Below the pieces are notes generated by a model, which was not told the DNA's origin, searched no databases, and was given only the letters and a program-made list of their open reading frames with translations. Both the position numbers and the translations under genes were made by a program. From assembly GCF_018531465.1 (NCBI RefSeq), contig NZ_JAHDTF010000006.1, forward strand, positions 62,001-126,000: a stretch of DNA of 64,000 bases, read 5' to 3'. Position 1 is the first letter of the stretch, and each line of letters begins with the position of its first letter. Positions 1 through 8,114 of this stretch are shown one piece after another. The stretch is from Sphaerisporangium fuscum (GTDB lineage: Bacteria; Actinomycetota; Actinomycetes; Streptosporangiales; Streptosporangiaceae).

Positions 1-315
1 GACGCGGCCATGGACACCCTGGTGCGCAACCTGGCCATCGAGCTGGGCCCGAGCGGCGTGCGCGTGGTGGGCATCTGGACCGCGGGGCTCGCCGAGACGC
101 TGTCCCCCGAAAGGCTCGCGGAGGTGAATCCCGGCATGGTCGTGGACCAGGCGGGATTCGAGGATCTGCTGGCACACCTGAACGGGATGCGGATGCTGCG
201 CCGCTCTCCGACGCTGGCACAGATCGCCGGCACCGCCGCGTTCCTCGCCTCCGAGCGCGCCGGGGCGATCACCGCGACGTTCGTGAACGCCACCGCCGGC
301 ATCTTCGCCGACTAG
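1..315 (+). CDS. Short-chain dehydrogenase/reductase, C-terminal part (gene begins outside the window)
   Basis: The open frame runs from the first base to a TAG at 313-315, so the start lies upstream of the window. The visible ~104 residues match the C-terminal half of a classical SDR: an N-(L)-A-I-E-L-G-P helix following the missing YxxxK, a V-R-V-V-G-I-W-T-A-G strand, and the usual ending (helix, A-F-L-A-S-E-R-A-G-A-I-T, F-V-N-A-T-A-G). The catalytic Ser/Tyr/Lys and the nucleotide-binding glycines would be in the missing part, so activity and cofactor cannot be judged. The gene converges on the Lrp regulator, with a strong hairpin between them. Confidence 0.8.
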   Translation, partial: DAAMDTLVRNLAIELGPSGVRVVGIWTAGLAETLSPERLAEVNPGMVVDQAGFEDLLAHLNGMRMLRRSPTLAQIAGTAAFLASERAGAITATFVNATAGIFAD

Positions 316-327
316 CGCCGCCCTCGG

Positions 328-362
328 CGGCCCGGCCGGGCACGTCGCGTCCGGCCGGGCCG
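328..362. terminator. Hairpin between convergent genes, likely bidirectional terminator
   Basis: A perfect 12-bp GC stem has arms CGGCCCGGCCGG at 328-339 and CCGGCCGGGCCG at 351-362, around an 11-nt loop. Flanking CCTCGG/CCGAGG bases can extend the stem with a bulge. It fills the 69-nt gap between two converging stop codons. There is no T-tract, as is common in actinobacterial terminators. Confidence 0.6.
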
Positions 363-384
363 AGGCACCGGCGCGCGGACCGGA

Positions 385-843
385 TCAGTCGAGCACCTTG
401 ATCTTCTTCATCGTCGGCTGGGAGATCACCCGGGCGACGCCGGGAATACCGATGATCTTGCCGGTCTGGAACGCCTCGTAGGCGGCGTAGTCGGCGACCA
501 GGACGCGCAGGTGGTAGTCGGGCGTGGCGAACAGGCGGCGGAACTCGACGACCTCGTCGTACGCGGCGATCGTCCTCTCCAGTTCCTCCAGCGTCTTCAG
601 ATCGCTCACGCTGACCTCGATGGAGACGATGACCTCCAGGCCGCCGCCGAGCAGTTCGTGGTTGACGGTCGCCCGGTAGCCGCTGATGACACCGGCCTCC
701 TCCAGGCGCTTCACCCGCCGCAGGCATGGTGGCGGGGTGAGCCCCACGCGCCGGGCGAGCTCGACGTTGGTCAGCCGGCCGTCCCGCTGGAGCTGGAACA
801 ATATTTCTCGATCGATGTCGTCCAGTGCGTGTTCATTGCCCAT
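385..843 (-). CDS. Lrp/AsnC family transcriptional regulator
   Basis: This 152-residue protein has the usual Lrp/AsnC length and layout. Residues ~5-60 form the winged helix-turn-helix (D-D-I-D-R-E-I-L near the N-terminus, then V-E-L-A-R-R-V-G-L-T-P-P-P-C-L-R-R-V-K-R-L). Residues ~70-148 form a RAM effector-binding domain. The family binds amino acids or related small molecules and acts as an octameric cytoplasmic regulator. The gene is divergent from an M20 peptidase across a 132-nt AT-rich gap. By the usual rule for local Lrp regulators it probably controls that peptidase and itself; this is inference. Confidence 0.9.
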   Translation of the reverse strand: MGNEHALDDIDREILFQLQRDGRLTNVELARRVGLTPPPCLRRVKRLEEAGVISGYRATVNHELLGGGLEVIVSIEVSVSDLKTLEELERTIAAYDEVVEFRRLFATPDYHLRVLVADYAAYEAFQTGKIIGIPGVARVISQPTMKKIKVLD

Positions 844-847
844 CCGG

Positions 848-912
848 CCAGAATAGAGCCAGAATCCGAAATCAAATTAGGCGCTTTTCATTCTAGAATT
901 GCTCTAGGGCGT
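848..912. promoter_or_regulatory. AT-rich divergent control region, probable Lrp operator
   Basis: This is the least GC-rich stretch of the lrp/M20 gap. It holds a 10-bp perfect palindrome ATTCTAGAAT (890-899) and loosely related GAATAGAGCC and GCTCTAGGGC elements on either side. Lrp-family proteins typically bind AT-rich degenerate repeats. The assignment rests on position and composition only. Confidence 0.35.
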
Positions 913-975
913 TTCCGCTGGTCAATGCCCCTTACGGCGGTCTTTCTCGCATCACATCGGCGAATGGTGGGCATC

Positions 976-2190
976 ATGACGGATCGGGTCGCGCGGGTCG
1001 GAGCCTGGCTGGACGAGCGGGCCGAGGAGATGGCCCGGTTCCTGGAACGCCTGGTGGCCGTCGACTCCGAGAATCCACCCGGGCGCGCGCTCGGCCGCTG
1101 TGCCCGCCTGCTGCGCGAGGAGATGGATCGTCTCGGCCTGTCCCCGGAGATCCTCGGCCTCCCCGAGGCGCCCGGGGACCTGGAGGAGCCGTGCCTCGTA
1201 CGCGGCACCGCCGGCGACGGCGGCGGGCTCGTCTACTTCCACGGCCACTTCGACGTGGTCCCGGCGCAGGACCGCGCGCAGTTCACTCCGGTACGCCGCG
1301 AGGGGAAGATCGTCGGGCGCGGCACGGCGGACATGAAGGGCGGCGTCGTCGGCATGCTCTACGGCGCCGCGGCCGCCAGGGAGCTCGGGCTGCTCGGCGA
1401 CGGGCGGATCGTCGTGCACCTGGTGTGCGACGAGGAGACCGGCAGCGTCGCGGGCTCCGGCCATCTGCGCGCGGCCGGACTGATCGACCCGGCCGCGCGG
1501 GCCATGCTCACCGCGGAGCCCAGCGGCGGGAGCATCTGGAACGCCGCCCGTGGCGCCATCTCCCTGCGTGTCGACGTCCAGGGCCGCGAGGCCCACGTCG
1601 GGCAGGCGAACCTCGGCGTGAACGCCTTCCAGCACATGCTGCACCTCGCCCGTCCCGTCGAGCGGTACGCCGCCGAGATGGCCGGTCGGCACACCGATTT
1701 CCCGATGGGCCCCGGCGACGCCCCCGGCAGCATGCTCGTGGTCGGGGGCCTGTCCGGCGGCGGCTCCAACTTCAACGTCGTCCCCGGTTCGGCCTACTTC
1801 ACCGTCGACGGCCGCTTCAACCCCGAGGAGGACCTGGACGGCGAACTCAAGCGCCTCACCGGCCTCATCGAGGACGCCGCCCGGGAGATCGGCGCCACCG
1901 TCGCGATCCGGACGACCCAGGTGCAGCCCTCCGCGAGCACCGGCCCGGATCACCCGGCGGCCGCCGCGCTCGCCCGCGTCGTCGGCGAGGTCCAGGGCGG
2001 CCCGGCCCGCTTCGAGCTGTGCCCGGGCGTCCTGGAGACCCGCTGGTACGCGCAGCTCGGCATCCCGGCGTTCGGCTACGGCCCGGGCCGCCTGGAGGTC
2101 TCCCACGGCCCCGAGGAGTACGTCGAGGAGGCCGCCGTGCGCCGCTGCGCCGCCGTGTACGCCCTCTATGCCGGCGACATGCTGGGGTGA
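976..2190 (+). CDS. M20 family metallopeptidase (ArgE/DapE/carboxypeptidase G2 type)
   Basis: This is a 404-residue cytoplasmic dinuclear-zinc amidohydrolase or peptidase. Family motifs are intact: H91-F-D93 within Y-F-H-G-H-F-D-V-V-P, the bridging D119 in G-T-A-D-M-K-G-G, and the catalytic E153 plus metal ligand E154 in C-D-E-E-T-G-S. A dimerisation lid follows, with the usual H-V-G in a G-R-E-A-H-V-G strand. M20 enzymes hydrolyse N-acyl amino acids, succinyl-diaminopimelate or dipeptides, and the sequence does not decide between them. ATG at 976 has GGTGGG just upstream; ATG at 964 is an alternative. The divergent Lrp regulator suggests amino-acid-responsive expression. Confidence 0.85.
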   Translation: MTDRVARVGAWLDERAEEMARFLERLVAVDSENPPGRALGRCARLLREEMDRLGLSPEILGLPEAPGDLEEPCLVRGTAGDGGGLVYFHGHFDVVPAQDRAQFTPVRREGKIVGRGTADMKGGVVGMLYGAAAARELGLLGDGRIVVHLVCDEETGSVAGSGHLRAAGLIDPAARAMLTAEPSGGSIWNAARGAISLRVDVQGREAHVGQANLGVNAFQHMLHLARPVERYAAEMAGRHTDFPMGPGDAPGSMLVVGGLSGGGSNFNVVPGSAYFTVDGRFNPEEDLDGELKRLTGLIEDAAREIGATVAIRTTQVQPSASTGPDHPAAAALARVVGEVQGGPARFELCPGVLETRWYAQLGIPAFGYGPGRLEVSHGPEEYVEEAAVRRCAAVYALYAGDMLG

Positions 2191-2224
2191 GCCGATCACG
2201 GCAAGGGGAAGAACTTGCCGCCCC

Positions 2225-2701
2225 GGCAGCAACTACTTCTCCAGCAGGGCGGAGGCGTTCGTCGCCCGTCATCTCGATCGCATGCAGGGTGTGGCGGACG
2301 ACTTGCGCGCCCGTCCCGCCGACGAGCCGCTGACCGAGGCCATCGCCGGCGCGATGGTGACGCGGTTCACCCCCGAGTCCGTCGCGGACGACGGACACCC
2401 GCGCAGCCGGCAGTGGGTCGACGGGATCCGGCTCATGCTCACCGAGCCGGAAGTGCAGGGCGAGTACCTCAGGGCGAACATGCTCGTCCAGCGTGAGCTG
2501 GCGAAGGCGATCGCCGGGCGTACCGGCACCGACGTGCTCGATGACATGTACCCGAACCTGGTCGCCGCGGCGACCGGAGCGGCCACCACCGTCGCCATGG
2601 AGCACTGGCTCCGTGCCGATCCGACCGTGGCGATCGGCCCGCTCCTGCGGGAGGTCCTCGACCAGCTCTGGGCCGGGCTTCCCACCCCTCCCAAGCGATG
2701 A
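2225..2701 (+). pseudogene. TetR-family regulator lacking its DNA-binding domain (remnant)
   Basis: The readable homology begins at N-Y-F-S-S-R-A-E-A-F, the point where the recognition helix of a TetR protein normally ends. It continues through a C-terminal ligand/dimerisation domain (D-D-L-R-A-R-P-A-D-E-P-L-T-E-A-I, then P-N-L-V-A-A-A-T-G-A-A). The ~45 N-terminal residues that make the helix-turn-helix are absent. The frame can be opened from ATG 2168, but those residues do not look like a TetR N-terminus. It sits 34 bases after the M20 gene and runs straight into another decayed gene. I read it as a 5'-truncated relic, possibly once the regulator of the adjacent monooxygenase. Confidence 0.65.
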
Positions 2702-3707
2702 TCCCCGGCCTCGCACCACCCTCGCCCGGAGCCCAAGGCCAACGGCGTCATCGGGCAGGTCGTCCGCCTCCTGGACCACCGCGGCCTGTACGAACGGCTC
2801 ACCGGCACCCCCGGCGCGCCCCGCCCGATGCCGATGTTCATCTTCGGAGCCATGCCGCTGCAGCTGGCCCGGCTGGACGACAACCCGATGTACGGCGTGC
2901 AGATTCGCAGCAGCGCCTGGAGCGGATGCTGGAGGAACGGGCGCGCGAACTCGGCGTGCCGATCCGGCGCGGCCACGAGGTGGTCGCCCTGTCACAGGAC
3001 GAGCAGGCCGTCCACCTGACCGTACGGGGCCCGGAGGGTGGGCACGAAATGCGGGCCGCCTACCTGGTGGGCTGCGACGGAGCCCACAGCGTCGTCCGCA
3101 AGCAGGCCGGCATCGGCTTCCCCGGCGTGACGCCCTGCTTCCCCTCCCCGGCGGAGGGCTGGCCGTCAGCTGCATCGAGTGGGGCGGCGAGACGGACGAC
3201 GAGTCGCCGATGTCGCTGGAGGAGCTTTCGGCCGCGCTGCGCCGGGTGCTGGGCGCCGACCTGCCCATCGCCGCGCCCGAAGGCCCCGGCCCCCACCTGC
3301 TGCGCCGGCTGAGCGGCCGCAACACCCGCCTGGCCGAGCGGTACCGCCAGGGGCGGGTGCTGCTGGCCGGCGACGCCGCCCACGTCCACTCCGCCATGGG
3401 GGCGCCGGGGTTGAACCTCGGCCTGCAGGACGTCGCCAACCTCGGCTGGAAGCTCGCCGCCGAGGTCGCCGGCCGGGCACCGCCGGGACTGCTGGACACC
3501 TACGAAGCCGAGCGCCGACCGGCCGCCGACCGGGTGGTCGAGGTGGTCGCCGCGGCGTGCGACCACCCGCCCGCGCAGGCGATGCTCATCCGCCCCGACG
3601 GCTACCTCGCCTGGGCCGCCGGACCGCACGACCCGGACGAGGAGGCCGCGGCGACGCTGCGGCTGGCCCTGACCACCTGGTTCGGCGAGGAAGGGCCGAC
3701 CGGCTGA
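2702..3707 (+). pseudogene. FAD-dependent aromatic monooxygenase (RifMO/PheA-type), fragmented
   Basis: Homology is spread over three frames. Frame 2 (2702 to ~2905) reads P-K-A-N-G-V-I-G-Q-V-V-R-L-L-D then F-I-F-G-A-M-P-L-Q-L. Frame 1 (~2905-3140) reads S-Q-Q-R-L-E-R-M-L-E-E-R-A-R-E-L-G-V and the Y-L-V-G-C-D-G-A-H-S-V-V-R motif. Frame 3 (~3145-3707) has the FAD-binding G-D-A-A-H and G-A-P-G-L-N-L-G-L-Q-D-V-A-N-L-G-W-K-L motifs. The N-terminal Rossmann GxGxxG is missing, and a block between G-I-G-F-P-G and L-L-P-L-P-G is deleted. The C-terminal end looks natural. At least two frame changes, a lost N-terminus and a deletion make this a decayed gene rather than a sequencing slip. Confidence 0.7.
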
Positions 3708-3729
3708 CCCACGGCCGCCGGCGGCCCCG

Positions 3730-4488
3730 CTACCAGGGGATCGGCCCCTCCTCGCCGAAGCAGCCGCCCGTCGGGCCGTCCGCGCCGAGGGTCGCCAGCC
3801 TCACGGCCACCGCCGCCCCCTCGGCGGCGGTGCGGGTGAGGCCCGGCACGTCCCTGGTGAAATTGGTGGCGCACAGCCCCGGATCGGCCGCGTTCACCAG
3901 GATGCCGTGCGGGCGCAGCTCCTTGGCGTACTGCACCGTCAGCGAGTTGAGCGCGGTCTTGGACGGGACGTAGGCCACCGAGGCGGGCCGCCGGGCGAAG
4001 AAGCCCTGCGGGTCGGCCATCAGCGCCAGCGAGCCCAGGCCGCTGGTGACGTTGACCACCCGCCCGGCGGGGGAGCGCAGCAGCAGCGGGATCATCGCCG
4101 TGGTGACGCTGATGACGCCGAAGACGTTGGTCTCGAAGACCTCCCTGACGACCTCCAGCCGCGCCGTGCCCGCGCTCTGCGCCGCGGGGTCGCCCAGGAT
4201 GCCGGCGTTGTTCACAAGGACGTCCAGCACGCCGAACTGCTCCTCGACGTGCTTGGCGGCCGCGGTGACCGAGGCGGGGTCGGTGACGTCGAGCCAGATC
4301 GGGTGGACCTCGGCGCCGGCGGCGGATCGCAGGGCGGCCGCCGCCTCCTCTCCGCGCCGCGGGTCCCGCGCGCCGAGCAGCACCGTCATGCCGAGTCCGG
4401 CCAGCTGCGCGGCGATCTCGCGCCCGATGCCCTGGTTGGCGCCGGTGACCAGCGCCGTCACCTGACGGGGTGGGGTGGTGGCGGTCAT
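3730..4488 (-). CDS. SDR family NAD(P)-dependent oxidoreductase (carbonyl-reductase-like)
   Basis: This 252-residue classical SDR has T-G-A-N-Q-G-I-G at 15-22, N-N-A-G at 93-96, Ser149 and Y173-x-x-x-K177. The A-R-D pattern after beta-2 suggests NADP(H) preference. The ~10-residue insertion before the catalytic Tyr and the ending resemble the carbonyl reductase/CBR1-like branch. It lies 10 nt downstream of the beta-hydroxyacid dehydrogenase on the same strand, so the two are probably co-transcribed and may act on a shared carbonyl substrate. The substrate is unknown. Confidence 0.85.
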   Translation of the reverse strand: MTATTPPRQVTALVTGANQGIGREIAAQLAGLGMTVLLGARDPRRGEEAAAALRSAAGAEVHPIWLDVTDPASVTAAAKHVEEQFGVLDVLVNNAGILGDPAAQSAGTARLEVVREVFETNVFGVISVTTAMIPLLLRSPAGRVVNVTSGLGSLALMADPQGFFARRPASVAYVPSKTALNSLTVQYAKELRPHGILVNAADPGLCATNFTRDVPGLTRTAAEGAAVAVRLATLGADGPTGGCFGEEGPIPW

Positions 4489-4498
4489 GGTTCGCCCT

Positions 4499-5386
4499 TC
4501 ACCCCTGGCCGGGAGCGGAATGGCGGCGCTCGGCGCGCACCAGCTCCACCGCGGCGGCGATGTCGGCCTCGCGCCACCCCCGCTCGGCGGTCTCCTGGTA
4601 GCGCCGCTCCACCAGCCGGGCGATGGGCAGCGACAGGCCGTGCGCCTCGGCGACCTCGGCCACCAGCCGTACGTCCTTGGCGCCGAGCCAGGTGGCGAAC
4701 CAGCCGCGGCGGTGGTCGCCGCCGATCATGTCGTCGAGCCGGTTGCGGATGGCGAGCGGCACGGTGGGCCACTGGTCGAGGACCTCCCGCAGCAGCCCGG
4801 TGTCGAGCCCGGCGGCCTCGGCGGCGCCCACCACCTCGGCGGCCACCGCGACGGAGGACATCAGCAGGTAGTTGTTGAGCAGCTTGAACGTGGTGGCCGC
4901 GCCCGGGTCCTCACCGCAGTACCAGTGGACGCAGAACAGCTGCCGCCACAGCGGCTCCAGGTCGTCGACCAGAGCCCGGTCGCCGCCGAGCAGGCCGGCG
5001 GCCAGCCCGTCGGTGACGGTGCGCGGCGCCGCGATGATCGGCACGGCGAGGAAGCGCCGTTCGGGAACGGTGTCGCGGAGCCTTCGTGAGGTGTCCGGGG
5101 AGACGGTGCTCATGTCGGCGAGCACGGGCGCGCCCGGCCCCGCGCCGATCTCGTCCAGACGCTCGACGACCTCCAGGACGGCCCGGTCGTCGGCGAGCGA
5201 CATCAGCACCGCCTGGGCCCCCTTGGCCGCCTCACCCGGGGTGGACGCCTCCAGGGCGCCGGCCTCCACCACCTGCGCGGCCTTGCCCGGTGTGCGGTTC
5301 CAGACGGTGACCTCGCACCCGTGGCCGAGCAGGCGCGTCGCCACCGCCCGGCCCATGTTGCCCATTCCGAGTACAGCTACCCGCAT
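4499..5386 (-). CDS. NAD(P)-dependent beta-hydroxyacid dehydrogenase / imine-reductase-like protein
   Basis: The 295-residue protein has an N-terminal Rossmann domain (G-M-G-N-M-G at 7-12) followed by N-R-T at 30-32, which favours NADP. D-M-S-T-V-S-P lies at 91-97, and the helical C-terminal domain carries the catalytic-lysine segment F-K168-L-L-N-N. The substrate-loop signature D-A-P-V-S-G-G of 3-hydroxyisobutyrate dehydrogenases is replaced by A-V-P-I-I-A-A-P. That points away from 3-hydroxyisobutyrate and towards the broader beta-HAD/IRED superfamily. ATG 5386 has an AAAGGGGG ribosome-binding sequence. It leads a two-gene unit with the downstream SDR. Confidence 0.8.
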   Translation of the reverse strand: MRVAVLGMGNMGRAVATRLLGHGCEVTVWNRTPGKAAQVVEAGALEASTPGEAAKGAQAVLMSLADDRAVLEVVERLDEIGAGPGAPVLADMSTVSPDTSRRLRDTVPERRFLAVPIIAAPRTVTDGLAAGLLGGDRALVDDLEPLWRQLFCVHWYCGEDPGAATTFKLLNNYLLMSSVAVAAEVVGAAEAAGLDTGLLREVLDQWPTVPLAIRNRLDDMIGGDHRRGWFATWLGAKDVRLVAEVAEAHGLSLPIARLVERRYQETAERGWREADIAAAVELVRAERRHSAPGQG

Positions 5387-5475
5387 ATGTCATTCCCCCT
5401 TTGACGCCATTGTCACGAACGCCGGGCCGTGCGCGGCGGAGGCTCGCTGGAGGAATTAGCAGGTCAGGGGCTGTG

Positions 5476-6828
5476 TCAGCGCCAGCCGGACTGGTCGACA
5501 CCCCCGGGAACCGGCGCGGCCGGGTCGTACGGCTCGCGGGTGAACACGAAGGTGTTGAGGTCGAGGTGGCTGGGGGAGCCGTCCGGCCGGCGCACCACGC
5601 GCATGGTCTCCCCGGCGTAGTAGCCGTCGAGGCCGAGCCAGGTGCCGTCGGCCTGGGCGGCGAAGCGCGAGGACCGGCCCATGCCGTTGACCGGCGTCAG
5701 CGAGAGGTCGCGTCCGGGCAGCAGGCGCAGCATGTAGGCGGTGGGCCCCCAGTACCAGGGCCCGGTGAGCTCCAGCAGGTCGGGGTCGGCCGGGGTGGGC
5801 GTCCATTCGCGCGGGATGGCGGGCTCGTGGGCGTCGAGGATGTCGACCAGGTCGGTGGCGATCGACCCGCGCAGCCCCGAGGTGGTGTTCGCCATGATCA
5901 CCACGCCGGTGCGGTCGGCCGGGTCGCCCCAGACCAGGGCGAGGAACCCCGGCATCGACCCGCTGTGCCCGGCCAGGCGACGCCCGCGGTGACGCAGCAG
6001 CTGCACGCCGAGACCGTACCCGCCGCTCCAGACGTCGCCGTCCTCGACGGTGGCGGGCTCGCGCATCTCGGCGAGCGTCACCGCGCTCAGCACCTTCTCG
6101 TCGCCTCCGGCCAGGAACGCCGTCCACTTCGCCATGTCGGTCGGCGTGGACCACAGCTGCCCTGCCGGGGCCATGGCCACCGCGTCGTGCTCGGGCTCGG
6201 GCAGCAGCACGTCGGCCCACGGATGCACGGCGTACCCCCGGGCGTGCGGCTCGCGCGGGCGCGTGGTGGTGTCGAGCATCCCGAGCGGCGTGAGGATCTC
6301 CTCGCGCACGGACTCGAACCAGTCGGCGCCGCGGTGCCGGCCGATGAGCTCGCCGAGCAGGGCGAAGCCCAGGTTGGAGTAGTGGAACCGGCGGCCGGGC
6401 CGGTGACGGGCGGTGGTGGTGTCAAGGTTGCCGGCCAGGGTGTCGATGCCGACCCCCGGCGTGCGCTCCCACCACTGGCCGGGTGGCTCGGCGGTGAGCC
6501 CGGAGGTGTGCGACAGCAGCTGGCCGATGGTGACCTCGCCGACCGGCGTGCCCTGGACGTGCTTGCCGAGCGGCTCGTTGAGGTCGAGCAGGCCCTCGTC
6601 GCGCAGCCGCATCACCATCACCGCGACCAGGGTCTTGGTGATCGAGCCGATGCGGTACTGGGTGCCGGCGGTGGGCGGCGCGCCCTCGACCGTGCCCCTG
6701 GCGCCGAACCAGACGGGCACGCCGTCGCGCAGCACCGTCGCGACGAGCGAGGGCAGCCGCGCCTCGGCCTGCTCGATAGCCAGGCGTCGCAGCAGCGCGC
6801 GAGCCGTACCCTCCAGAACCGCCGACAT
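5476..6828 (-). CDS. Serine beta-lactamase / D,D-peptidase-fold hydrolase
   Basis: This 450-residue member of the class C beta-lactamase/esterase/D,D-peptidase family carries S62-I-T-K65, Y150-S-N152 and H288-S-G290, so the catalytic triad regions are intact. A ~130-residue beta-rich C-terminal extension (from about residue 320) follows, as in many actinobacterial 'serine hydrolase' proteins. No signal peptide or transmembrane helix is evident, so it is probably cytoplasmic, or the true export signal is missed. ATG 6828 is preceded by GGGAGGG at good spacing; ATG 6846 is possible. Whether it hydrolyses beta-lactams, peptides or esters cannot be told from sequence. Confidence 0.85.
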   Translation of the reverse strand: MSAVLEGTARALLRRLAIEQAEARLPSLVATVLRDGVPVWFGARGTVEGAPPTAGTQYRIGSITKTLVAVMVMRLRDEGLLDLNEPLGKHVQGTPVGEVTIGQLLSHTSGLTAEPPGQWWERTPGVGIDTLAGNLDTTTARHRPGRRFHYSNLGFALLGELIGRHRGADWFESVREEILTPLGMLDTTTRPREPHARGYAVHPWADVLLPEPEHDAVAMAPAGQLWSTPTDMAKWTAFLAGGDEKVLSAVTLAEMREPATVEDGDVWSGGYGLGVQLLRHRGRRLAGHSGSMPGFLALVWGDPADRTGVVIMANTTSGLRGSIATDLVDILDAHEPAIPREWTPTPADPDLLELTGPWYWGPTAYMLRLLPGRDLSLTPVNGMGRSSRFAAQADGTWLGLDGYYAGETMRVVRRPDGSPSHLDLNTFVFTREPYDPAAPVPGGVDQSGWR

Positions 6829-7259
6829 CCGGCCGCCCTCCCGCATCGTGAGAACCGTCGTGCAACAGCAGCCCACATTACCGGGGTTCCACCGGCCGTC
6901 CGGGCCGTAACCGACCGAAGTGGTTACGTCGCCGAGCGGGCGGCGACGGGTTCGCCGCGTGCCGCCGCCGGGGGGACGCGCACGGCGGCCGCCGAGACGA
7001 TCGCGGCCAGGGCGAGCCCGGTGAGGGCCGCCGTCACCCCGCGGCCCCAGGTGTCGAAGAGCGTCCGCCGCCCGGGGCGGCCCCTCGCCCGCGGGTCGCC
7101 GGCCCGCGATGAGGTGACGGCTCCCGACGGCGTGCTCCTCGCTCTCGGCGTCGGGTGCCGGTCCTGTCGAATCACCCGGGTCCGAGGTGGAAATTCCGTT
7201 GCGGCCCATCACGGTCCTGGCCATGCTGCTCTCTGTTGCCGAGCATGTGGGGGGTGCCG
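6829..7259. other. 431-nt intergenic region; one weak small-protein candidate
   Basis: No confident gene lies here. A minus-strand frame at 6924-7175 could encode ~83 residues: a basic N-terminus, then one hydrophobic stretch (G-V-T-A-A-L-T-G-L-A-L-A-A-I-V-S-A-A-A-V). This could be a single-pass membrane peptide, but there is no clear ribosome-binding site and the composition of the first half is typical of chance frames in GC-rich DNA. The region also holds the divergent promoters for the serine hydrolase and the PhyH gene. Confidence 0.4.
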
Positions 7260-8018
7260 ATGCTGACCGACGAGGACGTCGAGAGGTTCGTCGAGGAGGG
7301 GTTCGTCCGGCTTCGCGGCGCGGTCCCTCGGACGACCGTCGAGCAGTGCCGGGCCGAGCTGTGGGAGGCGAGCGGCTGCGATCCCGACGACCCGTCGACC
7401 TGGACGAAGCCGGTCGTCCGCCTGGGCGGTTTCGCCACCCCGCCCTTCCGGGCGGCGGCCAACACCCCGGCGCTGCACGCCGCCTACGACCGGCTCGCGG
7501 GGCCGGGGCGCTGGGACGCGCCGATGGGCCTGGGGACGTTCCCGCTGCGCTTTCCCCGCGACGAGGACCCCGGCGACGACGGGTGGCACCTGGACGCGAG
7601 CTTCACCGGCGACGGCGGGGAGTACCGGGTGAACCTGCGCTCCCGTGGCCGCGCCCTGCTGATGCTGTTCCTGTTCTCCGACGTCGGCCCCGACGACGCC
7701 CCGACCAGGATTCGCGTCGGTTCGCACCTGGACGTGCCGGCGCTGCTGGCCGACGCGGGGGACGAAGGCCGCGAATGGTTCGGGCTGTGCCAAGAGGCCG
7801 TTCCCGCCAGCTCGGGCCGGCCGGAGGTCGTGGCCACCGGTGAGGCCGGCGACGTGTACCTGTGCCACCCGTTCCTCATCCACGCCGCCCAGCGGCACCG
7901 CGGGAGCGTTCCCCGGTTCATGGCCCAGCCGCCGCTGACGCCGACCGGCCTGCTCGACCTCACCGGCGCGTCCCCCACCCCGGTGGAGCGGTCGGTGCTG
8001 AAGGGCCTGCCGGGCTGA
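7260..8018 (+). CDS. Phytanoyl-CoA dioxygenase (PhyH) family Fe(II)/2-oxoglutarate oxygenase
   Basis: The protein has 252 residues with a double-stranded beta-helix fold. The iron facial triad can be seen as H110-L-D112 (W-H-L-D) plus a distal His in H-P-F-L-I-H208-A-A, with Arg219 placed to bind 2-oxoglutarate. The family hydroxylates unactivated carbons; PhyH-like actinobacterial proteins often act in secondary metabolism or on small acids. ATG 7260 (M-L-T-D-E-D-V) has GGGGGGT upstream, and ATG 7245 is the alternative. There are no operon partners. Confidence 0.8.
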   Translation: MLTDEDVERFVEEGFVRLRGAVPRTTVEQCRAELWEASGCDPDDPSTWTKPVVRLGGFATPPFRAAANTPALHAAYDRLAGPGRWDAPMGLGTFPLRFPRDEDPGDDGWHLDASFTGDGGEYRVNLRSRGRALLMLFLFSDVGPDDAPTRIRVGSHLDVPALLADAGDEGREWFGLCQEAVPASSGRPEVVATGEAGDVYLCHPFLIHAAQRHRGSVPRFMAQPPLTPTGLLDLTGASPTPVERSVLKGLPG

Positions 8019-8114
8019 CGTCCGCCTCCGGGCGCGCGGCCGGCGTACGAAGCAGGCCCCGCCCCGGGGCTGCTCTACGCTTACGCAAGCCAATGTCGGT
8101 GCGGAGGTGGGCGG

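Noticed and set aside
6829-7224. N-terminal extension of the serine hydrolase by 132 residues
   Set aside because: The composition is non-coding-like and there is a good ribosome-binding site in front of ATG 6828.
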